From Desulfurococcales archaeon (GTDB lineage Archaea; Thermoproteota; Thermoprotei_A; Sulfolobales; AG1), in NCBI GenBank assembly GCA_026990885.1, contig JALXCO010000182.1, forward strand, positions 1 to 5,428: a stretch of DNA of 5,428 nt, written 5' to 3'. Numbering within the stretch: position 1 is the stretch's first letter; every line of letters starts with the position of its first letter. The notes under the pieces are model-generated. The model had not been told where the DNA came from, searched no databases, and worked only from the letters and a program-made list of their open reading frames with translations. This document shows positions 1-5,394 of the stretch, in pieces. The position numbers and the translations under genes were made by a program.

Positions 1-656
1 ATGTGTCATATGTCTATAGGCACTGGATAGAGGATGAGATACTCAGGATATATCTAGATGGGTACGGATATGTCGAGGTTACTAAGGGCCACAGCCTGTT
101 TAGATATAGAAGCGGCACTCTTGAGGTTGCTGCAGCAAAGGATATTGGTGTAGGGGACCATGTACTTGTGGCTAGATCTATACCCCAAATACCCATCAGC
201 AGCCTCTGGAGAATGTTTTCCAGCATCCCAACTCTAAGAGACCAGCTAGAAGACCTGTGTAGAGACGGATATATAGGTGCAGATAGCGATACAGCTAGAG
301 CGGGATGCATCTCCAGGGTTTTTGAGGCCGTAAGCACATCAGATAGAGGCTCAGAACTCAGGCTCGAAGCTTTCGATACTGAAACGGGCAAGGTGCTGAT
401 CTACACACTGCTCTCGCTGGGTGCTAGGGCTCGAGTAATCGATGCTGGGGGTAGCGTCTATCTCGAGGTGCCCGGCTCACCGGATCTGAGGTCTAGACTC
501 TATAGGGTGTCGCGAGGAGAAACCATAGGGTCTCCAGAGATCTATAGAGCTAAGGTTACGGGCATAGAGGAATACAGGTATAGCGGGTACGTATATGATC
601 TAGCGGTGCCAAACGGCAACTCGTTCTTTGGAGGTTTCGGGGCTATATACCACAAC
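1..656 (+). other. Intein (C-terminal 218 residues) inserted in the Toprim DxD motif of Top6A
   Basis: Residues are counted from the codon at 3. A block B-like motif GYVEVTKGHSLF lies at 22-33, with the TxxH pair T27 and H30. The stretch AAKDIGVGDHVLVAR (44-58) is a typical end of the N-terminal Hint subdomain. A block F-like stretch GYVYDLAVPNGNSFFGG (195-211) and block G FGAIYHN (212-218) end in His217-Asn218, followed by Ser219 as the +1 nucleophile. The next residues are DPYGFYIY of Top6A, so the junction is fixed at 656/657. Block A, with the first Cys or Ser, lies upstream of the window. By family knowledge the protein would self-splice to restore D-S-D. The 128 or so residues between the two splicing halves are fewer than a full LAGLIDADG domain needs, and only a decayed remnant is visible. 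All splicing residues that can be seen are intact, so it is probably active in splicing. Confidence 0.88.
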
Positions 657-1049
657 TCCGACCCCTACGGGTTCTATATATATAGCGTGTTCAAGGTAGG
701 CTCAATAACCCTCTCCTACGAGAGCGAGAGGCTAGCTACACCAGAGGCTAGGTTTCTGGGGGTCTCTATGAGCGATATCTTCGGCGATCCCAAGGGCAAG
801 AAGAAGCCCTACCTGAGTGAGGCTGAGAGGAGAAACTATATTATAAGGGCTAAAGATACAGACCTTAAGAGAGCCAAGGAGCTCAAGCAGTATAAGTGGT
901 TCCAGACCAAGAAGTGGCTTATGGAGCTATCTATATTCGAGCAGAAGAAGGCGAAGCTGGAGATCGAGGCGCTAACCAGTAAGGGGTTAAGATTTCTTAT
1001 GGATACCTATATACCAACGAAAATATCTACGGGTGACTGGATAGATTGA
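1..1049 (+). CDS. top6A: DNA topoisomerase VI subunit A, 3' part, interrupted by an intein (5'-partial)
   Basis: The reading frame enters from the left edge (first whole codon at 3) and stops with TGA at 1047-1049. The GTG at 3 is not a start; it lies inside the intein. The last 130 residues, from 657, are the C-terminal extein. They begin SDPYGFYIYSVFKVGSI and continue through SERLATPEARFLG, KDTDLKRAKEL, LEALTSKGLRF and a final GDWID, a run typical of the archaeal Spo11-like A subunit. Topoisomerase VI is an A2B2 type IIB enzyme that cuts both DNA strands to relax and decatenate DNA; the A subunit carries the catalytic Tyr and the Toprim metal site. The Asp after the splice-junction Ser should be the second Asp of the Toprim DxD motif. 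The N-terminal extein, with the catalytic Tyr, and any top6B gene lie outside the window. The gene overlaps deoC by four bases. Family assignment is very secure; completeness upstream cannot be judged. Confidence 0.93.
   Translation, partial: VSYVYRHWIEDEILRIYLDGYGYVEVTKGHSLFRYRSGTLEVAAAKDIGVGDHVLVARSIPQIPISSLWRMFSSIPTLRDQLEDLCRDGYIGADSDTARAGCISRVFEAVSTSDRGSELRLEAFDTETGKVLIYTLLSLGARARVIDAGGSVYLEVPGSPDLRSRLYRVSRGETIGSPEIYRAKVTGIEEYRYSGYVYDLAVPNGNSFFGGFGAIYHNSDPYGFYIYSVFKVGSITLSYESERLATPEARFLGVSMSDIFGDPKGKKKPYLSEAERRNYIIRAKDTDLKRAKELKQYKWFQTKKWLMELSIFEQKKAKLEIEALTSKGLRFLMDTYIPTKISTGDWID
1032..1036 (+). promoter_or_regulatory. Ribosome binding site for deoC, inside the end of top6A
   Basis: GGTGA matches the archaeal anti-Shine-Dalgarno sequence and lies nine bases before the TTG at 1046. 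It supports that TTG as the real start; the frame has no ATG until deep in the gene. It also suggests that deoC is translated from the same transcript as top6A. Confidence 0.75.
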
Positions 1050-1753
1050 GCAGGTTTGATCTGGCTGAACTGGTTAGGAAGATAGATAACCCTGCGAAGA
1101 TAATAGATCAGACCCTACTCAAACCAAACACAGGCGTAAAGGGCTTCGAGAAGTTTGTCGAGGAAAACGACTCACTGGGATTTAGAGCGCTTGTTGTTCC
1201 GCTATACGTTGCAGGCTTTGTGTCGGAGATAGCTAAAACAAAGGTTGCTACAGTCGTAGGATTTCCTCACGGCAACACGGATCTAGCGGCTAAGCTGTAT
1301 GAGATAGAGATAGCCGGTTCGGCGGGGGTTAGCGAGGTTGATGTTGTTGCCAATATAGGCAATATAGTTGAGGAGAGATGGGAGAGCTTTAGAAGAGAGG
1401 TGGGTGAGGTGGTTAGGAAGGCCAGGGACCTTGGTCTCGGTGTGAAGATAATTATCGAGACAGGCTATCTCTCGTTCTCACAGATAGATCAGGTCAGCAG
1501 AATAGTTGCCGAGCAGAAAGCCGACTACGTCAAAACATCCACAGGCTTCGGGCCTAGGGGAGCAAGTATAGGTGACGTGATAATAATGAAGGGCGCCGTG
1601 GCCGGCTCAGCTACCGGCGTGAAGGCGTCTGGGGGTATAAGATCTGTCTGGGACCTAGCCATAATGGTTGCAGCCGGGGCGGATATAATCGGTAGCTCAA
1701 GCGGCAGAGATATAGTTAAGGGGTGGAAGGAGGTCAGGTCGGGCAGGCAGTAA
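1046..1753 (+). CDS. deoC: Deoxyribose-phosphate aldolase
   Basis: This class I aldolase cleaves 2-deoxy-D-ribose 5-phosphate reversibly into glyceraldehyde 3-phosphate and acetaldehyde, in the cytoplasm, linking deoxynucleoside breakdown to glycolysis. At 235 residues it has the usual length of archaeal DeoC. Recognisable motifs are DQTLLKP (21-27), VVGFPHG (70-76), SEVDVVANIG (96-105), KADYVKTSTGFGPRGA (158-173), GVKASGGIR (191-199) and a GSSSG phosphate loop (216-220). By comparison with the family, K163 is the Schiff-base lysine, K193 the second active-site lysine and D99 the proton-relay aspartate. All are present, so the enzyme should be active. The start is TTG, supported by the GGTGA site and the four-base overlap with the top6A stop. 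The overlap implies an operon and probable translational coupling, although the two functions are unrelated. Position 22 is Gln where many homologues have His. Confidence 0.95.
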   Translation: MSRFDLAELVRKIDNPAKIIDQTLLKPNTGVKGFEKFVEENDSLGFRALVVPLYVAGFVSEIAKTKVATVVGFPHGNTDLAAKLYEIEIAGSAGVSEVDVVANIGNIVEERWESFRREVGEVVRKARDLGLGVKIIIETGYLSFSQIDQVSRIVAEQKADYVKTSTGFGPRGASIGDVIIMKGAVAGSATGVKASGGIRSVWDLAIMVAAGADIIGSSSGRDIVKGWKEVRSGRQ

Positions 1754-1765
1754 AACCTATATATC
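1752..1765 (+). promoter_or_regulatory. Probable archaeal promoter (BRE plus TATA box) of aspS
   Basis: AAACCTATATATC begins at the deoC stop codon. The A-rich start resembles a BRE and CTATATAT a TATA box. Transcription would start about 25 bases downstream, near 1785-1790, leaving a leader of roughly 30 bases before aspS. The call rests on pattern only. Confidence 0.5.
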
Positions 1766-1818
1766 TTTGATGCATCCAATAACCTTGATTAGTAAATACA
1801 CTGGGTAGAGTGGCTGCC

Positions 1819-3141
1819 ATGAAGGAGCTATTTACCAGAGACATCCTGTTGAAGGGTCTAGACGGCGAGAAATACACCGTGTATGGATGGGTTGATAGGG
1901 TCAGGGATCTGGGTAGAGTCAAGTTTATACTGGTTAGAGATAGGGAGGGCGTGATCCAGGTCGTTATCAAGGCGGGTCTAGTCCCCGAATCAGTGCTGAA
2001 GATAGCTGAGGAGCTAAATAGAGAGGATGTGGTCAAGGTTACCGGCGTATATAAAAGAAGCAAGCAGGCACCAGGAGGAGGCGAGATAATTCCTGAATCC
2101 ATAGAGGTGCTATCAAAAACTGTGGAGCCCCCACCCATAGAGATCGGGTCCAGCTTGAAGGCAGAGCTACCTACAAGGCTTAGATGGAGATGGCTAGACA
2201 CCCGGAACCCCGCTGTAGGATCCATATTCTATATGGAGTCAGAAGTAGCCCACGCATTTAGAGAGTTCTTCAGAGCAAACAGGTTTGTCGAGATATTCAC
2301 CCCGAAAATTGTTGGAGGAGCAACAGAGGGGGGTGCAGAGGTGTTTCCAGTAGTATACTTCGATAAAAGCGCTTTTCTAGCTCAATCACCGCAGTTCTAC
2401 AAGCAGATGGGTGTGATAGCCGGGTTCGAGCGCGTGTTCGAGATAGGCCCCGTGTTTAGAGCGGAGAAGCATCATACAGTCAGGCACCTCACAGAGTACC
2501 ACTCTGTAGACTACGAGGTCGGCTTCATAGACTCCCTAGAAGATGTTCTATCTGTTGCTGAAGGAGCCTTCAGGCACGTGGTCGAGTATGTCTATCAGCA
2601 TCCAAGATGCAGAGAGATTATAGAGGAGTTCAAGGTGGAGGAGGTTAAAATGCCCAAAAAGTTCCCGAGGATATCGATTAGGGAGGCCTACACGATACTG
2701 GATTCGATGGGCAAGAAAATACCCTATGGCGAGGACCTCGATAGCGAGGCCGAGAAGATGCTCCATAGGTATGTCGAGAGAGAGTATGATTCGGATTTCG
2801 TTTTCGTAACCGGCTACCCCTGGAAGGTGAGGCCCTTCTACGCTATGAGGGACCCCGAAGATAAGGATTGGACATTGAGCTTCGATCTCTTATTTAGGGG
2901 GCTTGAGGTAGCTACTGGCGGCCAGAGGGAGCATAGGTATCATGTTCTAGTGGATCAAGCTAGGGAGAAGGGGCTTAATGTTGATGATCTATGGTTCTAT
3001 CTAGAGTTCTTTAAATATGGAGCACCTCCCCACGGAGGCGCGGGTATAGGTTTGGAGCGTGTTGTGATGCAGATCCTCAAGCTCAGCAACATTAGAGAGG
3101 CCAGGCTTCTGCCGAGGGACCCCGAGAGGCTCTTTCCGTAG
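1819..3141 (+). CDS. aspS: Aspartyl-tRNA synthetase, archaeal type, possibly non-discriminating
   Basis: This class IIb enzyme attaches Asp to tRNA-Asp in the cytoplasm; non-discriminating forms also make Asp-tRNA-Asn for GatCAB. Counting from the ATG (440 residues), an OB-fold anticodon-binding domain covers about 1-100 (VYGWVDRVRDLG, 22-33). The catalytic domain has motif 1 (about 148-164, ending EIFTPKI), ATEGG (168-172), AQSPQFYKQ (188-196), motif 2 (FRAEKHHTVRHLTE, 213-226), GGQREHR (367-373) and motif 3 (GIGLERVV, R414). GGQRE and the length argue for AspRS rather than AsnRS. The ATG is preferred because the distance to the conserved GW then matches the Thermococcus kodakarensis enzyme as I recall it. 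An in-frame GTG at 1810 would add three residues, and a TGA at 1786 rules out anything longer. Neither start has a strong ribosome binding site. The aligned specificity positions are D26 and P85. The gene appears to be transcribed on its own. Confidence 0.94.
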   Translation: MKELFTRDILLKGLDGEKYTVYGWVDRVRDLGRVKFILVRDREGVIQVVIKAGLVPESVLKIAEELNREDVVKVTGVYKRSKQAPGGGEIIPESIEVLSKTVEPPPIEIGSSLKAELPTRLRWRWLDTRNPAVGSIFYMESEVAHAFREFFRANRFVEIFTPKIVGGATEGGAEVFPVVYFDKSAFLAQSPQFYKQMGVIAGFERVFEIGPVFRAEKHHTVRHLTEYHSVDYEVGFIDSLEDVLSVAEGAFRHVVEYVYQHPRCREIIEEFKVEEVKMPKKFPRISIREAYTILDSMGKKIPYGEDLDSEAEKMLHRYVEREYDSDFVFVTGYPWKVRPFYAMRDPEDKDWTLSFDLLFRGLEVATGGQREHRYHVLVDQAREKGLNVDDLWFYLEFFKYGAPPHGGAGIGLERVVMQILKLSNIREARLLPRDPERLFP

Positions 3142-3154
3142 ATGTATCAATGGG

Positions 3155-3198
3155 TTTTTAGATGGCTTTAGGGCTTTAATCTGCATATATGTATTTTT
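3155..3198 (+). terminator. T-rich probable termination region after aspS
   Basis: Two T5 tracts, at 3155-3159 and 3194-3198, follow the aspS stop within 60 bases. Archaeal RNA polymerase commonly releases at T-rich stretches in the non-template strand without a hairpin, so this is the likely end of the aspS transcript. No strong stem-loop is seen. Confidence 0.45.
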
Positions 3199-3234
3199 AG
3201 ATCCCTGCACCTGTATAAACATAGATTATGCATC

Positions 3235-3249
3235 TTTATAATTTTATAG
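3235..3249 (+). promoter_or_regulatory. Candidate TATA box upstream of citrate synthase
   Basis: TTTATAATTTTATAG is a good archaeal box A candidate. A start about 25 bases downstream would fall near 3265-3270, giving a leader of about 30 bases that includes the ribosome binding site. The following sequence is so AT-rich that a second box at about 3257-3265 is also possible, so the exact position is unsure. Confidence 0.4.
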
Positions 3250-3257
3250 TGATTACT

Positions 3258-3273
3258 TATATTAATTAATATA
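3258..3273. repeat. 16-bp perfect palindrome upstream of citrate synthase
   Basis: TATATTAATTAATATA reads the same on both strands. It lies between the candidate TATA box and the ribosome binding site. It may be a regulator site or part of the core promoter. Because it contains only A and T, chance is a real alternative. Its ATATTA and TAATAT half-sites recur in the palindrome at 4642-4657. Confidence 0.55.
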
Positions 3274-3287
3274 GTATATAATAGCAT

Positions 3288-3295
3288 GAGGATGA
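3288..3295 (+). promoter_or_regulatory. Ribosome binding site of citrate synthase
   Basis: GAGGATGA contains GAGG eight bases before the ATG at 3300 and supports that start. It also shows that this mRNA is leadered. Confidence 0.65.
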
Positions 3296-3299
3296 ACTT

Positions 3300-4457
3300 A
3301 TGGGCGAAAAACCCGTAATCAATAAGGGTTTAGAAGGCATATATGTTGCCGAGACAAAGCTAAGCTATATAGATGGCGAGAACTCCAGGCTATACTATGT
3401 GGGCTACAGCATCGAGGATCTAGCTAAATACTCAACATACGAGGAAGTAGCGTTCCTGCTATACTACTACAGGCTACCCACAAAGAGCGAGTACGAGCTG
3501 TTTAAAGCAGTTATGAGGGAGTCGAGGGAGGTCCCCGACGAGGTGCTGTCTATAGTAAGGAACATGGTTAGGAGGAGAGCCCACCCAATGGATATTCTAA
3601 GGACGGCTGTATCATCTCTATCTGCTCTAGATCCCGAAATCGATCAGAGATCGAGAGAGGCGGACATCAGGAAGGCCCTAAGGATCCTTTCGAAAGCCCC
3701 CTCAATAATAGCGGCCATGTATAGGTTTTCCAGAGGCCTAGACTATATTGAGCCCAGAAACGACCTGGATCACGCCGCAAACCTGATATACATGATGCAC
3801 GGAAAGAAGCCAAGCGAGTTCGAGGCTAAAGTGCTGGACACAATATTCATACTACATGCAGAACATGGGATGAACGCATCTACATTCGCATCTCTAGTAA
3901 CGGCATCAACGCTAGCGGATATCTACGCCGCAGTAGTCTCCGGGATATCAGCGCTGAAGGGGCCACTACACGGTGGTGCTGCTGAAGCCGCATACTGGCA
4001 GTATAAGGAGATAGGGTCCCCAGACAACGTTGAGGCTTGGGTTAAGAATGCTCTAGACAAGAAGAGAAGGATTATGGGTATGGGTCATAGAGTATATAAG
4101 TCCTATGATCCTAGAGCAAAGATCATGAAGGAGCTAGATAGAGAGGTAGCCAGCAAGTTTGGAGGCGAGGCGGCACAGCTATACAGCATAGCGACCAAAC
4201 TCGAGGAGGTAGCGTTGAGGGAGCTGTCTAAAAGGGGCAAGGTGACGATCCAGCCAAATGTAGATTTCTATACACCCATAGCCTATACAGCCCTTGGGAT
4301 ACCGCCAGAGCTGTTCACAACAATATTTGCGGCATCCAGAATAGTTGGGTGGACAGCCAAGGTTATAGAGTATGTTGAGAATAATAGGCTGATTAGGCCT
4401 CTAGACTACTATATAGGTGAGCTCGACAAGAAGTATGTCCCTCTAGATCAGAGATGA
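3300..4457 (+). CDS. gltA: Citrate synthase (possibly also 2-methylcitrate synthase)
   Basis: The enzyme condenses acetyl-CoA with oxaloacetate to citrate and CoA, the entry step of the citric acid cycle, in the cytoplasm. At 385 residues it has the length of the short archaeal and Gram-positive dimeric type. Landmarks are LHAEHGMNAST (185-195), GPLHGGAAE (221-229), GMGHRVYKSYDPRA (260-273), QPNVDFYTP (318-326), SRIVGWTAKVIEY (346-358) and RLIRP (363-367). The expected catalytic residues are present: H224, H263 and D322, with substrate-binding R272, R347 and R366 and a His in the 186-189 motif. Residue 354 is Lys where I recall His in most relatives (GWTAH). The ATG is backed by a GAGG site. 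The gene has gaps on both sides and is probably transcribed alone. Methylcitrate synthases share this fold, and the sequence alone does not exclude use of propionyl-CoA as well. Confidence 0.94.
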   Translation: MGEKPVINKGLEGIYVAETKLSYIDGENSRLYYVGYSIEDLAKYSTYEEVAFLLYYYRLPTKSEYELFKAVMRESREVPDEVLSIVRNMVRRRAHPMDILRTAVSSLSALDPEIDQRSREADIRKALRILSKAPSIIAAMYRFSRGLDYIEPRNDLDHAANLIYMMHGKKPSEFEAKVLDTIFILHAEHGMNASTFASLVTASTLADIYAAVVSGISALKGPLHGGAAEAAYWQYKEIGSPDNVEAWVKNALDKKRRIMGMGHRVYKSYDPRAKIMKELDREVASKFGGEAAQLYSIATKLEEVALRELSKRGKVTIQPNVDFYTPIAYTALGIPPELFTTIFAASRIVGWTAKVIEYVENNRLIRPLDYYIGELDKKYVPLDQR

Positions 4458-4463
4458 TTTTTT
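4458..4463 (+). terminator. T6 tract directly after the citrate synthase stop
   Basis: Six T residues follow the TGA at once and could give archaeal U-tract termination or a first weak release point. The next bases, AGAT, repeat the sequence after both T5 tracts behind aspS. Confidence 0.35.
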
Positions 4464-4488
4464 AGATATATACCCAGGAATAATCTAT

Positions 4489-4504
4489 CTTCATACCTTC
4501 ATAC
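4489..4504. repeat. Tandem duplication of an 8-bp unit
   Basis: CTTCATAC occurs twice back to back with no mismatch, in non-coding DNA between citrate synthase and the RHH gene. There are only two copies, so a replication-slippage duplication is the simplest explanation. No function is evident. Confidence 0.7.
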
Positions 4505-4518
4505 CCCCACACCACTCT

Positions 4519-4540
4519 CCCCGGTATATGCTGGGGTTTT
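4519..4540 (+). terminator. GC-rich hairpin plus T4, terminator-like
   Basis: CCCCGGT and GCTGGGG can pair over seven positions (five Watson-Crick, two G-U) around an ATAT loop, and TTTT follows at 4537-4540. It lies 61 bases after the citrate synthase stop. The shape is that of an intrinsic terminator. In an archaeon it may instead be an RNA 3'-end stabiliser or processing site. Confidence 0.45.
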
Positions 4541-4624
4541 GATCCCTGAACACCATCGGCATTAATAGCTACACCACCTTGGATACGTTATTCTCTATCT
4601 TTCGATGTAATTATGTAGCTCTGT

Positions 4625-4638
4625 AAAGCTTATATATA
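4625..4638 (+). promoter_or_regulatory. Probable promoter of the RHH gene
   Basis: AAAGCTTATATATA combines a purine-rich BRE-like flank with a strong TATA box (about 4630-4638). Transcription starting about 25 bases downstream would begin near 4658-4665, a few bases before the ATG at 4669. The mRNA would be leaderless or nearly so, which fits the lack of a clear ribosome binding site. Confidence 0.6.
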
Positions 4639-4641
4639 TCT

Positions 4642-4657
4642 ATATTACATGTAATAT
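4642..4657. promoter_or_regulatory. 16-bp perfect palindrome, candidate operator of the RHH gene
   Basis: ATATTACATGTAATAT is a perfect inverted repeat. It lies between the TATA box and the predicted transcription start, where a bound repressor would block polymerase recruitment. A third related element, GGTAATACAT, follows at 4658-4667. Ribbon-helix-helix dimers bind such symmetric sites and often regulate their own gene, so autoregulation by the downstream protein is a reasonable inference. The palindrome is directly visible; its function is not shown. Confidence 0.6.
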
Positions 4658-4668
4658 GGTAATACATA

Positions 4669-5373
4669 ATGGCTAAGATAGATGAGTTGATCAGAAAGGT
4701 TGAGGAATTATTTAGCGGAGCTATTAACGAGATCGATAGGATCCATAGAGAAACTTTCGAGCTCGTATCCAAAGGGAGATATAGAGACGCACTGAAGCTG
4801 TGGAAGAGCCGTATGGATGGCCTGATCCTTAATATAAGCAGGTCTATAGATGCATTCAAGCTGGACGTTAAAGACGGGAGCTATTCAGACGACGATATAA
4901 CGAGGTTTAGAGAGTATATTGTTGGTAAGTTGAGGGAGTTCACGGAGAAATATGAGCAGAGCTTGAGGGAGCTTGAGAGATCCCTGGGTAGGACAGCGAT
5001 CTCTGAAGAGGCTAGGGGACCCACAATAGATCTATCCAAGATATCAGGCAACATTATCTCCTCAATCACCGATGCCCTAAAATTTGTGGAGAGATCCATC
5101 GGTGAGATAGCGGCAAGCATATCTAGGATTGCTGAGAACCTCATGTATGATCTTTCCAGCGTGGTTTCCTCCGTGCGCCTGAGAGGGGAGGACCTGAGAA
5201 TAATAGACCAGCTGGTCAGGGCCGGAATATTCAGGAGCAGGAGCGAGGCGATATCGTATTTCACTAGGAAGGGTATTGAGGCGAGCAGGGAATGGATAGA
5301 TAACGCCCTTAACCACGCTAGAAAAATAAGGGAGCTTCAGGAGGCTATACGCAGGGACCTCCAGAACCTATAG
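4669..5373 (+). CDS. Uncharacterised helical protein with a C-terminal ribbon-helix-helix domain
   Basis: I do not recognise this 234-residue protein as a named family. Residues 1-108 look wholly helical and charged, with likely coiled-coil stretches (MAKIDELIRKVEELF and about 77-107). A short polar linker (about 109-122) leads to an amphipathic helical stretch rich in Ile, Ser and Ala (about 123-160). Residues 163-206 fit the RHH/CopG fold: a beta strand around VVSSVRLRG, helix 1 EDLRIIDQLVRAGIF, the turn RSRSEA, and helix 2 to about 206 (ISYFTRKGIEAS). A charged helix (207-234) closes the chain. No signal peptide or membrane segment is seen. RHH proteins bind DNA as dimers through the strand pair, so this is probably a DNA-binding regulator or organiser with an oligomerising N-terminal part. 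The ATG is supported by the TATA spacing, and the next in-frame Met is residue 49. No toxin-like partner lies upstream; downstream is not visible. Confidence 0.75.
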   Translation: MAKIDELIRKVEELFSGAINEIDRIHRETFELVSKGRYRDALKLWKSRMDGLILNISRSIDAFKLDVKDGSYSDDDITRFREYIVGKLREFTEKYEQSLRELERSLGRTAISEEARGPTIDLSKISGNIISSITDALKFVERSIGEIAASISRIAENLMYDLSSVVSSVRLRGEDLRIIDQLVRAGIFRSRSEAISYFTRKGIEASREWIDNALNHARKIRELQEAIRRDLQNL

Positions 5374-5394
5374 CTGGGATAGGCTAGAGCTCCG

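Noticed and set aside
3..5. GTG as the start of the first gene
   Set aside because: The residues that follow are intein sequence reaching block B, and the intein and Top6A both need upstream sequence. The frame is open to the window edge, so the gene is truncated by the window.
14..391. Reverse-strand open frame of 125 codons over the intein
   Set aside because: It lies antisense to strongly recognisable intein coding sequence and its translation shows no known motif.
1734..2225. Reverse-strand open frame of 163 codons over the start of aspS
   Set aside because: It lies opposite conserved AspRS sequence and covers the aspS promoter. The product is rich in Ser, Thr and Pro, as expected from an antisense shadow.
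3200..4548. GATCCCTG shared by the two large intergenic gaps (3200-3207 and 4541-4548), each after a T-tract
   Set aside because: An 8-mer shared by gaps of 158 and 211 bases is expected roughly every second time by chance, and no longer alignment surrounds it.
4458..4668. A tRNA or C/D-box guide RNA in the gap before the RHH gene
   Set aside because: No cloverleaf with a T-loop (GTTCRANNC) is seen, and no C box with D box at suitable spacing was found. Only the hairpin at 4519-4536 stands out.
4881..5264. Reverse-strand open frames opposite the RHH gene (4881-5264 and 5077-5316) as a possible antitoxin or toxin partner
   Set aside because: Both are antisense to a plausible helical and RHH protein, have no ribosome binding site or family motif, and overlap each other. 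They are best seen as shadows.
4669..5373. A VapB-type antitoxin of a toxin-antitoxin pair
   Set aside because: The protein is far longer than typical RHH antitoxins, and no PIN, RelE or MazF-like frame is visible next to it. The 55 bases downstream are too few to exclude a partner fully.
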